In this document: piece after piece, positions 9,028 through 18,220 of the stretch | Numbering within the stretch: the stretch's first letter is position 1 | How the letters are laid out: the number at the start of each line of letters is the position of its first letter | Assembly (NCBI GenBank): GCA_020635035.1 | Contig: JACKAO010000009.1 | Coordinates: forward strand, 84,077-148,076 | DNA from: Calditrichia bacterium | GTDB lineage: Bacteria; Calditrichota; Calditrichia; Calditrichales; J004 | Direction: 5' to 3' | DNA: 64,000 nt | The notes under the pieces: model-generated | What the model was told of the DNA's origin: nothing | The model's database searches: none | The model's input: only the letters and a program-made list of their open reading frames with translations | Translations under genes and position numbers: made by a program

Positions 9028-10041
9028 ATGTCAAAAAAAATGCCTGAAATATTGTTTATTTATTCTTTTCACAGCTCTTTCGTGGATAATGATCTTAAAA
9101 TCCTTGAAAAAGAATATAATGTAACCCGGCATCTTTACAGGCATTCCAAGAAGTTTTTAAAATTTACAGGACAGCATATCGCCCTGGCGATCTTTCTGCT
9201 CCGGCATATCAGGGCAAAAGCGGTTTTTATCTGGTTTGCGGATTATCACTCTTTTTTACCGGTAATGTGGGCATTTCTTCTCAGAAAAAAGTCATTTATT
9301 GTATTAGGCGGTTATGATGTTGCAAGCATTCCTGAAATCGGATATGGTTCATTTTCCAGTCCGCTGCGCGCCATATGTACGCGTTTTTCCTTAAAACATG
9401 CTACGGAAAATCTTGCGGTTTCTGAAAATATTTACCGGGATGCGCTGCAGCGTGTCAGTGAAATAAAAATCAGGGTTCTGCACACAGGTCATGATGACAA
9501 ATATTTTGTAAGTAATGGCAAAGAAAAACAACCGTTGGTTTTAACAGTTGCAGGTGGAAGCACGATGCAGCGGATAAAATTGAAAGGTATAGATTTTTTT
9601 ATTGAGACTGCATCTAAACTGCCGCAGTATAAATTTGTTGTTATCGGATTAAAACCGGAGTTGGTCCGTGATTTAGTTGCAATACCGGAGAATGTTTATC
9701 TCGCCGGTCGTGTTTCTGATGAAGAATTATTGGCTTATTACCGGGAAGCAAAAGTGTACGCACAATTCTCACTTCGCGAAGGGTTACCCAGCGCCCTGTG
9801 TGAAGCCATGCTTTGTGAGTGCATCCCGGTTGGAAGCAATAATGGCGGGATACCGTTTGTTATTGACAGACATGGCTTTATATTGGAGCAGCCCGATGTT
9901 GAGAAAGCAGCACAACTCATAATAAAAGCAATGCAGAAAGATAGCATTGCCGGGCAGAAAGCACGAAAATTTATCGTTGATAACTTTGCTTTTTCTAAGC
10001 GCGAAACGCAACTGCTTGAGTTACTGAAAAACCATATTTAA
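9028..10041 (+). CDS. Glycosyltransferase family 4/1
   Basis: 337 residues with a GT-B architecture. The N-terminal half includes VLGGYDVASIPE, and the junction VLHTGHDDKYF leads into the C-terminal nucleotide-sugar domain, with a TVAGGS strand, VYLAGRVSDEELLAYYREAK split over several strands, and the SLREGLPSALCEAM signature with both glutamates that bind the donor. It is probably a cytoplasmic glycosyltransferase in repeat-unit assembly. It starts 7 bases after the winged-helix gene and ends 20 bases before the LegB-like gene. The N-terminus is rather short for the family, so some acceptor-binding elements may be reduced. Confidence 0.9.
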   Translation: MSKKMPEILFIYSFHSSFVDNDLKILEKEYNVTRHLYRHSKKFLKFTGQHIALAIFLLRHIRAKAVFIWFADYHSFLPVMWAFLLRKKSFIVLGGYDVASIPEIGYGSFSSPLRAICTRFSLKHATENLAVSENIYRDALQRVSEIKIRVLHTGHDDKYFVSNGKEKQPLVLTVAGGSTMQRIKLKGIDFFIETASKLPQYKFVVIGLKPELVRDLVAIPENVYLAGRVSDEELLAYYREAKVYAQFSLREGLPSALCEAMLCECIPVGSNNGGIPFVIDRHGFILEQPDVEKAAQLIIKAMQKDSIAGQKARKFIVDNFAFSKRETQLLELLKNHI

Positions 10042-10061
10042 AAAGTTAAGGAATTTTAAGA

Positions 10062-11045
10062 ATGCGTAAGAATGAAAAACTTTTTATAACAGGTGCTGCC
10101 GGATTTATCGGCTCACATCTTACAGAGTACTGTTGTGAGCTTGGCTATGATGTTAAAGCGTTTGTCAGATACAACTCCCGCAACAGCTGGGGCTGGCTTG
10201 ATGAGAGCAAATATAAAAATGACATCGAAGTCATTACCGGCGACATTCGTGATTATGACATGCTGGATAAAGAAATGGCTGGCTGCACGACAGTATTCCA
10301 CCTGGCGGCGCTCATCGGGATTCCCTACTCGTATTCATCACCATTGGCGTATATAAAAACAAACATCGAAGGTACCTACAATGTTTTGCAGGCAGCCCGT
10401 ACGCATAATTATGAAAATATACTTATCACATCGACAAGTGAAACGTACGGCACCGCGCAATATGTCCCGATAGACGAGAATCATCCGGCTGTGGGACAGT
10501 CACCATACGCTGCAACAAAAATCTCTGCTGACCAGATTGCTTTAAGTTTTTACAGGTCCTTCGGAATGCCGGTTAAAATAGTCCGGCCGTTTAATACTTA
10601 TGGTCCGCGACAATCCGCACGCGCCATTATTCCAAATACGATTGTACAGGTGCTTGCAAACGATCAGGACATTCAGCTTGGCAATCTGACACCAACGCGT
10701 GATTTAACTTTTGTAAAAGATACAGTAAAAGGCTTTCTGGCCATAGCCCACGCAGATAATATAATCGGGCAGGCAACAAATATTGGTATGAACGAAGAAA
10801 TTTCTATCGGCGATCTTGTTAAGCTGATACTGGAAATAATGCAATCCGATAAAAAAATAGTTCAGAAAGAAGACCGGCTGAGACCGGAAAAATCAGAAGT
10901 TGAACGTTTAATGTGCAACAATTCAAAACTTAAAGAAAACACTTCCTGGAAACCGGATTATACTTTAAGGAAGGGATTGGAAGAAACAATCGCCTGGTTG
11001 AAAGAAAATGTACATCTTTACAAATCGGGTATTTATAATATTTAA
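10062..11045 (+). CDS. NAD-dependent 4,6-dehydratase, LegB-like SDR
   Basis: 327 residues of extended short-chain dehydrogenase. The Rossmann loop GAAGFIGSHL is at 11-20, the catalytic triad includes the STSETYG Ser/Thr region and Y149xxxK153. Segments YNSRNSWGWL, HLAALIGIPYSY, NTYGPRQSAR and TPTRDLTFV strongly resemble UDP-GlcNAc 4,6-dehydratases of the LegB type, which make a 4-keto-6-deoxy sugar nucleotide as the first step to amino-deoxy sugars. A DegT aminotransferase three genes on could take the ketosugar. No NeuB-type synthase is visible, so a legionaminic acid product is not supported. AAGGAATTTTAAG precedes the ATG. Confidence 0.85.
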   Translation: MRKNEKLFITGAAGFIGSHLTEYCCELGYDVKAFVRYNSRNSWGWLDESKYKNDIEVITGDIRDYDMLDKEMAGCTTVFHLAALIGIPYSYSSPLAYIKTNIEGTYNVLQAARTHNYENILITSTSETYGTAQYVPIDENHPAVGQSPYAATKISADQIALSFYRSFGMPVKIVRPFNTYGPRQSARAIIPNTIVQVLANDQDIQLGNLTPTRDLTFVKDTVKGFLAIAHADNIIGQATNIGMNEEISIGDLVKLILEIMQSDKKIVQKEDRLRPEKSEVERLMCNNSKLKENTSWKPDYTLRKGLEETIAWLKENVHLYKSGIYNI

Positions 11046-11053
11046 GGAAAATT

Positions 11054-11758
11054 ATGCAGACTGTTATCCTGGCCGGTGGTAAAGGAACAAGATTAAAACC
11101 GTATACAACTATATTCCCTAAGCCACTGATGCCTATAGGTGAAATGCCCATTCTTGAAGTAATATTGCGACAACTGAAATACTATCAGTGTAATGAAATT
11201 GTGATGGCTGTGGGCTATTTGAAAGAGCTTTTACAGGCGTATTTTAATTATGGCGAAAAATGGGATATAAATATCCGTTACTCGGTTGAAGAGAAAACAC
11301 TGGGCACCGCAGCGCCTTTAAAACTAGTAAATGACCTTCAGGATAATTTTATGGTTATGAACGGTGATGTTTTGACCAATATAAATTATGCAGATTTTTT
11401 TCATTATCACCAAGTGCAAGATTCGTTATGCACAATCGCGGTTTACAAAAAACAGGTGAAGATTGATTTAGGCGTGCTCGATCTCGATCAACAGAATGTA
11501 CTGACAAGTTATACAGAAAAACCAACGATTGACTACAATGTTAGCATGGGTGTTTATGCCTTTAATAAAGCTGTTCTTGATTATATCCCGCAGGACAGCT
11601 ATTTCGATTTTCCGGATCTTGTAAAAAGCCTGATCAAAGACGGGAAAAAGGTTATGGCGTATCCTTTTGATGGCTATTGGCTGGATATTGGCCGACCAGA
11701 AGATTATCAGCAGGCAGCAGAAGTTTTTGAAGAGAATATTTCGGAGTTTTTAAAATAA
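11054..11758 (+). CDS. Sugar-1-phosphate nucleotidyltransferase
   Basis: 234 residues, the size of a bare nucleotidyltransferase domain. The N-terminal LAGGKGTRLKPYT signature binds the nucleotide triphosphate, the FPKPLMPIG segment holds the catalytic Lys, and MNGDVL carries the metal-binding Asp. GYWLDIGRPEDY near the C-terminus closes the active site. It would activate a hexose-1-phosphate to an NDP-sugar for the neighbouring dehydratase or glycosyltransferases; nucleotide and sugar cannot be read from sequence. No left-handed beta-helix follows, unlike GlmU-type enzymes. AAGGAAAATT precedes the ATG, 8 bases after the dehydratase. Confidence 0.9.
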   Translation: MQTVILAGGKGTRLKPYTTIFPKPLMPIGEMPILEVILRQLKYYQCNEIVMAVGYLKELLQAYFNYGEKWDINIRYSVEEKTLGTAAPLKLVNDLQDNFMVMNGDVLTNINYADFFHYHQVQDSLCTIAVYKKQVKIDLGVLDLDQQNVLTSYTEKPTIDYNVSMGVYAFNKAVLDYIPQDSYFDFPDLVKSLIKDGKKVMAYPFDGYWLDIGRPEDYQQAAEVFEENISEFLK

Positions 11759-11762
11759 GCAG

Positions 11763-12614
11763 ATGACAGTTGCGATAACAGGCAGTGAAGGATTTATCGG
11801 GACGCATTTACAGAAGAAGCTTGCTTCAGAGTCTGTAGATGTAATCAGGATTGATTTTAAATTAGGATATGATCTTTGTAATTGGGATGCTGTAAAAAGT
11901 ATTCCAAAATTTGATGTATTGGTCCATTTTGCCGGCAAATCATATGTACCGGATTCATATAAAGACCCCAGGCAGTTTTACGAAGTAAATATTCAGGGAA
12001 CCTTAAATGCACTGGAATTGTGTCGTATGCATAGTGCAAGAATGGTGTTTACCAGCTCATATGTTTATGGTCAGCCTGATTATCTGCCTATTGATGAAAA
12101 GCATCCGCTGAAACCATTCAATCCCTATGCTCAGTCAAAAATAATCGGTGAGCAGTTGTGTGAATCGTATCATCGTGATTTTAACACGGATGTTGTAGTT
12201 GTCAGGCCGTTTAATATTTTTGGTCACGGACAAAGGGAAGACTTCCTTATTCCTAAAATTATAAACCAGGCTTTATCGGGAAAAGTTGAATTGTTCGATC
12301 CAAAACCCAGACGCGATTTTATATACATAAATGATGTTATGGATGCATATTACAAAATTATTAAACTAGATAAGAACACCTTTGATGTCATAAACCTGGG
12401 AAGCGGTGTCAGCTATCCAGTAGAAGAGATTGCAAACACGATTGTAAACCTTTTTCCGCATAAAATTTCAATAAGTTACAATAATGAGCAAAGAGCTAAT
12501 GAAGTAAACGATACAATCGCAGATATTTTCCATGCTAAAAACTTATTAAACTGGGAACCAAAGTACAATCTGCGGAGCGGTTTAGCAGATTATATCAAAA
12601 AGATTCTGTCTTAG
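11763..12614 (+). CDS. NAD(P)-dependent epimerase/dehydratase (SDR)
   Basis: 283 residues. ITGSEGFIGTHL (5-16) is the NAD-binding loop, followed by HFAGKSYVPDS, a TSSYVYG strand and the Y122xxxK126 catalytic pair. RPFNIFG and RRDFIYINDV are usual sugar-nucleotide-binding elements. It is shorter than UDP-glucose 4-epimerases and could be an epimerase, dehydratase or 4-ketoreductase on the same sugar route as the LegB-like enzyme. It begins 4 bases after the nucleotidyltransferase, so the two are likely translated together. Confidence 0.88.
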   Translation: MTVAITGSEGFIGTHLQKKLASESVDVIRIDFKLGYDLCNWDAVKSIPKFDVLVHFAGKSYVPDSYKDPRQFYEVNIQGTLNALELCRMHSARMVFTSSYVYGQPDYLPIDEKHPLKPFNPYAQSKIIGEQLCESYHRDFNTDVVVVRPFNIFGHGQREDFLIPKIINQALSGKVELFDPKPRRDFIYINDVMDAYYKIIKLDKNTFDVINLGSGVSYPVEEIANTIVNLFPHKISISYNNEQRANEVNDTIADIFHAKNLLNWEPKYNLRSGLADYIKKILS

Positions 12615-12634
12615 ACTAGGAACAGGAAAAGTCC

Positions 12635-13750
12635 ATGCCGGCTAAAAACATATTCGTAACACAGCCTAACCTGCCTGATTTGGAAAAGTTTGTTTCTCAT
12701 CTTGAAAAAATTTGGGAAAGTAAATATTTAACCAACAAGGGCATCTATCATCAGGAATTCGAAAGTAAGTTATCGGAATTCCTGGGAGTAAAATACTGTA
12801 CGCTGCTTTCAAATGGAACACTAGCACTTTTAATAGGACTTAAAGCATTAAAACTTACAGGTGAAGTAATTACCACCCCATACAGCTTTGTCGCTACAAG
12901 CCATTCAATTCTCTGGAATAATCAAACCCCGGTATTTTGTGATATTGATCCGGCCAACTTTAATATCGATCCGGATAAAATTGAACCTTTAATTACCTCA
13001 GAGACATCAGCTATTTTAGCAACTCATACTTATGGCTTTCCCTGCGCTATTGAAAAAATTTCAGATATTGCAGCAAAACATAATTTAAAAGTTATCTATG
13101 ATGCAGCCCATGCTTTTGCAGTGGAAAAAAACGGGACTTCGATACTCACATCCGGGGACTTATCAATTTTAAGCTTCCACTCAACAAAAGTATTTAATAC
13201 AATTGAAGGCGGCGCGATTGTTACAAATAATGAAGATATAAAAAAGCAGGCGGATTTATGGCGCAATTTCGGGATTGCAAACGAAGAAACTGTATTGCTT
13301 CCGGGAATTAATGCAAAAATGAATGAATTGCAATCGGCTTACGGGTTACTGCAGCTGGAGATAGTTGAGCAGGAGATTGCAAACAGGAAAGCAATCACAG
13401 AATTATACAGAGAAAAGTTGGCTGATATTAGTGGCTTAAAATTGTTTTATGACTTACCCGGTGTTAAGCATAATTATTCCTATTTCCCTGTTCTGGTAGA
13501 TGCAAACGAATTCGGATTATCCCGGAATGAAGTCTATGATATACTAAGAAAGAAAAATATTTATGCACGCAAATATTTTTATCCCTTGATCAGCTCTCTT
13601 CCTGATTATAAAAAACTTCCGACTGCATCAGCAGAACATTTGCCGGTCTCAAACAAAATAGCCGGGCAGGTTCTATGTCTGCCTTTATTCGGCGCCCTGG
13701 ACCTGAAAGACGTCGAACAAATTTCAAAAATATTAATGCAAATGAGATAA
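12635..13750 (+). CDS. DegT/DnrJ/EryC1-family sugar aminotransferase
   Basis: 371 residues of PLP-dependent fold I. The internal aldimine Lys is K185 in FHSTKVFNT, the pyridine-N Asp is D156 in IYDAAHAF, and LSNGTLAL (58-65) and TTPYSFVATSH (80-90) contact the cofactor phosphate. Enzymes of this family transaminate keto-sugar nucleotides, or occasionally act as dehydratases when the Lys is lost, which it is not here. Following a 4,6-dehydratase and an SDR in one run, it most likely makes a 3- or 4-amino-deoxy sugar nucleotide. It starts 20 bases after the SDR gene and ends 6 bases before the methyltransferase. Confidence 0.9.
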   Translation: MPAKNIFVTQPNLPDLEKFVSHLEKIWESKYLTNKGIYHQEFESKLSEFLGVKYCTLLSNGTLALLIGLKALKLTGEVITTPYSFVATSHSILWNNQTPVFCDIDPANFNIDPDKIEPLITSETSAILATHTYGFPCAIEKISDIAAKHNLKVIYDAAHAFAVEKNGTSILTSGDLSILSFHSTKVFNTIEGGAIVTNNEDIKKQADLWRNFGIANEETVLLPGINAKMNELQSAYGLLQLEIVEQEIANRKAITELYREKLADISGLKLFYDLPGVKHNYSYFPVLVDANEFGLSRNEVYDILRKKNIYARKYFYPLISSLPDYKKLPTASAEHLPVSNKIAGQVLCLPLFGALDLKDVEQISKILMQMR

Positions 13751-13756
13751 AGAGTT

Positions 13757-14866
13757 ATGAATAATGTTCAAAAAGAGAATCAGAATTTTTATGCTGATTT
13801 AATGAATACCTTTTTTAAAGACCTGGATAAATTTCAGGAGAATAATTATGATGAGTTCAGGTTTAAAAAAGTAAATAAAATTTCAAAGGCAATCAGACGA
13901 ATCTTGCATAAGGCGCTTAATGAAAAAATCCTTAAAAAGCAGAAGAATTCATATAACAATCTAAAAACATATTTGTCTAAATTCGCCGATTTTTATAACA
14001 GTTTACAGGATGATCATTCGAAAGAATTGTTAATTAATCTGATTACCTATCGTATACTTGGTTATCAAAAAGTTAAACTACCGCAAAATACTGAGCAATA
14101 CTGGGAAAACCTGGATACGATTCTGCAACAGATTGATCATAGTTCTTCCATTCAATTGGAGTTTATGAACTGGAAATTGAACAAGATTAACCTTTCTCCA
14201 ATGGGGTTTCCAATAAAACTTTATCAAAGGGCATCCGGGATAAACACTCTTTTTTTCATGCAGCAATACGAATATCATTCGAATGATGTGGATATTATGG
14301 CAGAAGAAGGAGATTATGTAATTGACGCCGGTGGCTGCTGGGGAGACACAGCTGTTTATTTTGCTTATAAAACCGGTGAATCGGGAAATGTTTATACGTT
14401 TGAATTTATCCCGAGTAATCTTGAAATATTAAATAAAAATCTGGAACTGAATCCTGATTTAAAACAGAATGTAGAGATTGTTGAAAATCCGGTGTGGTCT
14501 GAAGAAGACATTACTCTTTATTACAAAGACAACGGCCCGGGTAGCAAAGTATCTTTTGAAAAGAAAAAAGAGTTTTCGGGAAAAGCCAAAACGATCAGCA
14601 TTGACCATTTTGTTACAGAAAACAATGTTGGGAAAATTGACTTTATAAAGATGGATATTGAAGGTGCTGAAACTAAGGCCCTGGAAGGTGCAGTTGATAC
14701 AATCACAAAGTTTAAACCTAAACTGGCGATTTCGATTTATCATAGTTTAAATGATTTTTCTAATTTATATAAAATGATTGAAAATCTGGATCTGGGATAT
14801 GAGTTTTACCTGGATCATAGCACAATCCATAGTGAAGAAACCGTCTTATTTGCCAGGGTATCTTAA
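13757..14866 (+). CDS. FkbM-family methyltransferase
   Basis: 369 residues. The first 170 are a mostly helical, Lys-rich domain I do not recognise. The C-terminal 190 are an FkbM SAM-dependent methyltransferase: VIDAGGCWGDTA (188-199) is motif I, FEFIPSNLEIL gives the acidic residue that binds the ribose, and IDFIKMDIEGAE is the family hallmark before the last strands. FkbM enzymes O-methylate sugars or polyketides; in this cluster a sugar hydroxyl of the glycan is likely. The sulfotransferase follows after 2 bases. Confidence 0.87.
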   Translation: MNNVQKENQNFYADLMNTFFKDLDKFQENNYDEFRFKKVNKISKAIRRILHKALNEKILKKQKNSYNNLKTYLSKFADFYNSLQDDHSKELLINLITYRILGYQKVKLPQNTEQYWENLDTILQQIDHSSSIQLEFMNWKLNKINLSPMGFPIKLYQRASGINTLFFMQQYEYHSNDVDIMAEEGDYVIDAGGCWGDTAVYFAYKTGESGNVYTFEFIPSNLEILNKNLELNPDLKQNVEIVENPVWSEEDITLYYKDNGPGSKVSFEKKKEFSGKAKTISIDHFVTENNVGKIDFIKMDIEGAETKALEGAVDTITKFKPKLAISIYHSLNDFSNLYKMIENLDLGYEFYLDHSTIHSEETVLFARVS

Positions 14867-14868
14867 AA

Positions 14869-15750
14869 ATGAACGTATTAACTCCGGTTTTTATCATCGG
14901 TAATCCGCGATCCGGAACAACATTACTCCGCTTAATGCTAACCAGCCATCCGGAAATTATGATCCCGCCGGAGTGTGGTTTTGCCATGTGGTTTTATGAC
15001 AAATACAAAAAGCATGATTTTTCTAACGATTCTGAAATAAAGCTTTCTGCTTTCCTTGATGATTTAGTGACAGCTAAGAAAATAGAACACTGGCGGATTG
15101 ACCGAAACAAACTGTTCCGGTTTTTAGGCGAATGTAAACCGCAAACATATGCAGAAGTTGTTGCTTATGTTTATATTTTTTATGGAAAGAGTATCAGCAA
15201 AGAGTTTTCTATCTGGGGTGATAAAAATAACTTTTACCTGAAATATGTTGATCAGATCAAAGAACTTTTCCCGGGAGCGTATTTTATTCATATCGTGCGG
15301 GATGGAAGGGATATTGCCTGCTCCTACCGTAAAATCATGAAACAGAAAATTGATTCTGATTACGCACCTAAATTTCCTGATAATATTAAAGATATCGCAG
15401 ATGATTGGACAAATAATCTTAAAGCTATATACGATTCTTTCAAACGTATAAACTTTGATAATGTTCTGGAGCTGCGCTATGAAGACCTGGTTCTGAATCC
15501 TGAAGAAACCCTTAAGAAAGTTTGCGAACTTATTGGGATGCAATACCATCCAGGTATGCTCAATTATCACGAGTTGAGTGAAGAAAAAGGCGGTGAGCCA
15601 AGAGAGTTTATGCAGTGGAAAGCTGACAATAAAAAACCGGTTCAAACAACTTCTGGCAAAAATTATCTGCTTCAACTCAGTCAGGATGAAATAATCCGTT
15701 TCAACAAAATTGCAAAAGATATTTTATCCAGATACGGATATGAGCATTAA
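14869..15750 (+). CDS. Sulfotransferase (PAPS-dependent)
   Basis: 293 residues. The 5'-phosphosulfate-binding loop GNPRSGTT is at 11-18 and the 3'-phosphate-binding segment VRDGRDIA at 143-150; LRYEDLVLNPEETL is the later family motif. These are the PAPS sites of the sulfotransferase superfamily, close to heparan- and carbohydrate-type enzymes. The neighbours suggest it sulfates the polysaccharide or its precursor. No APS kinase or PAPS synthesis gene is in this window. Cytoplasmic by sequence, as no signal peptide or helix is seen. Its 3' end overlaps the next glycosyltransferase by 11 bases. Confidence 0.88.
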   Translation: MNVLTPVFIIGNPRSGTTLLRLMLTSHPEIMIPPECGFAMWFYDKYKKHDFSNDSEIKLSAFLDDLVTAKKIEHWRIDRNKLFRFLGECKPQTYAEVVAYVYIFYGKSISKEFSIWGDKNNFYLKYVDQIKELFPGAYFIHIVRDGRDIACSYRKIMKQKIDSDYAPKFPDNIKDIADDWTNNLKAIYDSFKRINFDNVLELRYEDLVLNPEETLKKVCELIGMQYHPGMLNYHELSEEKGGEPREFMQWKADNKKPVQTTSGKNYLLQLSQDEIIRFNKIAKDILSRYGYEH

Positions 15751-16696
15751 AGTTTCTGTAAGGATAATTACCTATAACCACGAAAAGTGGATCAGGCAAT
15801 GTCTGCAGAGTGTGCTGGATCAGCAAACCACGTTTCCATTTAACATCATTGTTAATGATGATTACTCACCGGATAATACCTTCCGGATTTTGCAGGAAAT
15901 TCAAAATAATAATCCAGATCGAATAAAGCTGAATAAGCCGGAAATTAATTTAGGTGTATTTGAAAATTCAAAACGGGCACTTGCTTCCTGTGATGGTGAG
16001 TTTGTTGCTTTTCTGGATGGTGATGATTACTGGCATGACCCATTAAAATTACAACAACAAGTGGATTTTTTAGAGAAGAATCCGCATATGGCAATGGTGC
16101 ATTCTGGATTCAATTATTTTATAGAAAACAAAAACCAGGTCGTACCATTTGTTAACAGAAACAAAAAAATTCCATCCGGGCAGATTTATGAAGAATTGTT
16201 AAAAAACAATTTTATTAAAACCTGTACAACACTGGTGAGAAGAGACGTCCTGCTTAAGTTTGATGATTATGATTTGTATAAATCGCAGAATTTCCGAATG
16301 GCAGACTATCCACGCTGGCTGAGTATTGCAAAAAAAATGTCCATAGGCTACCTAAATGATTCACTTTCTACTTACAGGATTTTAGATGATTCAGCCAGCC
16401 GCCCGGAGAGCTTCGAAAAACATAAAGCTTATGTTGAATCTATTTACAAGGTAAAAAGCTATTTTATTTCCAACTATGGCTGCTCTGAAAAAGTAAAAAA
16501 TGCGGTTGAAGAGAATCATTTCAAAAGATTACTTATTTTAGCTTACAAATATAAAAAGCCGCATTTAGCAGCTCAATACTACAAGAATTTAAAAAATCTT
16601 AGAAACATCAAGTTTAAGAACCATATTAAGTATATACTTTACCTGTCATTTTCATATATACCTTTTTTAAAAAGAAACCGGCATGAAAGAAATTAA
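15740..16696 (+). CDS. Glycosyltransferase family 2
   Basis: 318 residues from the ATG at 15740. The GT-A core is complete: RIITYNHEKWI, VNDDYSPDNT, then FLDGDDYW as the DxD region, and MVHSGFNYF. The later ADYPRWLSIAK fits the acceptor-side ED-like segment. No membrane helix is evident. WISLLR/GT2 relatives of this kind add amino-sugars or hexoses in capsule and LPS loci. An upstream in-frame TTG at 15710 lies deep in the sulfotransferase gene and is unlikely. The flippase start overlaps its 3' end by 14 bases. Confidence 0.9.
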   Translation: MSIKVSVRIITYNHEKWIRQCLQSVLDQQTTFPFNIIVNDDYSPDNTFRILQEIQNNNPDRIKLNKPEINLGVFENSKRALASCDGEFVAFLDGDDYWHDPLKLQQQVDFLEKNPHMAMVHSGFNYFIENKNQVVPFVNRNKKIPSGQIYEELLKNNFIKTCTTLVRRDVLLKFDDYDLYKSQNFRMADYPRWLSIAKKMSIGYLNDSLSTYRILDDSASRPESFEKHKAYVESIYKVKSYFISNYGCSEKVKNAVEENHFKRLLILAYKYKKPHLAAQYYKNLKNLRNIKFKNHIKYILYLSFSYIPFLKRNRHERN

Positions 16697-18188
16697 GAAA
16701 TCCTTTTGGGATTTTGTCACTATTTCAGGTTCAACTTTGCTTTCAATTCCGTTGATGATTGTCTCGGAATCGATTCAGGCACGCTATCTCGGTCCGGATA
16801 ACTACGGCAAAGTTGCGCTTTTTATTGGTGCTATTTCGTTGTTTTACCTGTTTGGAATGAGCTGGTTAAAAAATACCATTATGCGTTTTGGAAAAGAAGA
16901 ATTTATCAATGAAAATCATATCCGCAAAACGACAGGAAGTTTTTTACTTATCAACGGCAGCTGTTTTGTATTTATTGCCATCATTCAATATGCATTTAAA
17001 ACACCTGTACTGGATTTCCTGGAAATCAAGAATCCTGATGCTGTTTGGATAATTTTGATCGGTTTGGTTTTAGCGGCTGGTAAAGAATTTACATTTGAAG
17101 CTTTGAAAGTTGTCAGGCAAATCAAAATTCAGCAGTTATTGTTCCGTCTGGCATCAAAAATTTTTATTGTTATCGGAATACTCTTTCTGGCATTTATACT
17201 GTTTGATGTCCGGGTTGAGTATGTTATTCTTGTATTCCTTGGAACAGATGCGCTGATAATTTTGATCGGCTTCATTTATATAAAGAAATCGTACATCTTC
17301 CCGTTGTCTTACAATAGTGAATTGATTAAAAAAATGGTTAATTACGCTTTTCCGCTGCTTTTTACAAGCTGGTCGGGATACGTAGTAAACTGGATCGATG
17401 TTTATGTTATTAAATATTTTATGACATTATCGGATGTCGGGGTTTACCAGGCAGCGTATAAAATAATGTCCACCTTAAAATCATTTTGGGGGGCAGGACT
17501 CGTAACCATTTCGACCCCCATTATTATGGTGTTTAAGACTAAAAACAGATCAGAGAAAATAACTGAGTTTTACCTAAGACGATTAACTCCGCAAATCAGC
17601 TTTTTTTCGATGCTGATAGTTGCTTTTGTTATCCTGTTCTCCGATTATATTCTACTTTTTATTTACGGAGAAGAATTTATTGCTTCAATTACGCCTTTTA
17701 AAATATTAGTGGCATCGATTAATATTTCTGCGATCTCCTATTCAATCCTGGCGATTGTAACATCCTTCGACATGACAAAGCATATGCTATTAATAGGAAT
17801 TACGACCGGATTGCTTAATATAATTATGGATGTACTCTTGGTCCCCTATATAGGCATTACAGGTGCAGCAATTTCTTCGGCAACTATTTTTTCGATCGGG
17901 CCGGTATTTTGGTATTTTATTTTAAATAAGTCATTTCAGTTTAACCGGCCGCTTGTTTTTGTTTTCCCTGTAATTGCATACATTATTCTAATTATTAATA
18001 TTGGTTTGACAGATTCTTTTATACTGCGGATGTTTGTAACAGTATTACTACTTTTTATTGGGTTTATCTTGGGCAGGCGATCGGATCTGTTTTTACCGGA
18101 TGATACAAAACTATTTGCGAATATCAATATGCCCGGGATTATAAGAAATAATCTTTATACGATTATCAGGCTTCTCGCGAAAAAATAA
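16683..18188 (+). CDS. Wzx-like oligosaccharide flippase (MOP superfamily)
   Basis: 501 residues with about 14 hydrophobic segments across the full length. The N-terminus SIPLMIVSESIQARYLGPDNYGKVAL is typical of polysaccharide exporters of the MOP/PST family (Wzx, RfbX), which flip lipid-linked repeat units to the periplasmic side. The presence of a Wzx-like protein suggests Wzx-type export of repeat units. No Wzy polymerase is obvious inside the window, and the YfhO-like protein is not a replacement for it. The start overlaps the preceding glycosyltransferase by 14 bases, and the deacetylase follows after 32 bases. Confidence 0.88.
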   Translation: MKEIKKSFWDFVTISGSTLLSIPLMIVSESIQARYLGPDNYGKVALFIGAISLFYLFGMSWLKNTIMRFGKEEFINENHIRKTTGSFLLINGSCFVFIAIIQYAFKTPVLDFLEIKNPDAVWIILIGLVLAAGKEFTFEALKVVRQIKIQQLLFRLASKIFIVIGILFLAFILFDVRVEYVILVFLGTDALIILIGFIYIKKSYIFPLSYNSELIKKMVNYAFPLLFTSWSGYVVNWIDVYVIKYFMTLSDVGVYQAAYKIMSTLKSFWGAGLVTISTPIIMVFKTKNRSEKITEFYLRRLTPQISFFSMLIVAFVILFSDYILLFIYGEEFIASITPFKILVASINISAISYSILAIVTSFDMTKHMLLIGITTGLLNIIMDVLLVPYIGITGAAISSATIFSIGPVFWYFILNKSFQFNRPLVFVFPVIAYIILIINIGLTDSFILRMFVTVLLLFIGFILGRRSDLFLPDDTKLFANINMPGIIRNNLYTIIRLLAKK

Positions 18189-18220
18189 TTAAGTAACCAG
18201 CACTTTAAAAAGAAAACAGG

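Noticed and set aside
10062..13750. Legionaminic or pseudaminic acid biosynthesis cluster
   Set aside because: Only the dehydratase resembles that route. No NeuB-type synthase, CMP transferase or the specific acetyltransferase is present.
15124..15675. 183-codon open frame on the - strand
   Set aside because: It lies wholly inside the sulfotransferase gene, whose motifs are clear on the + strand. A shadow frame.
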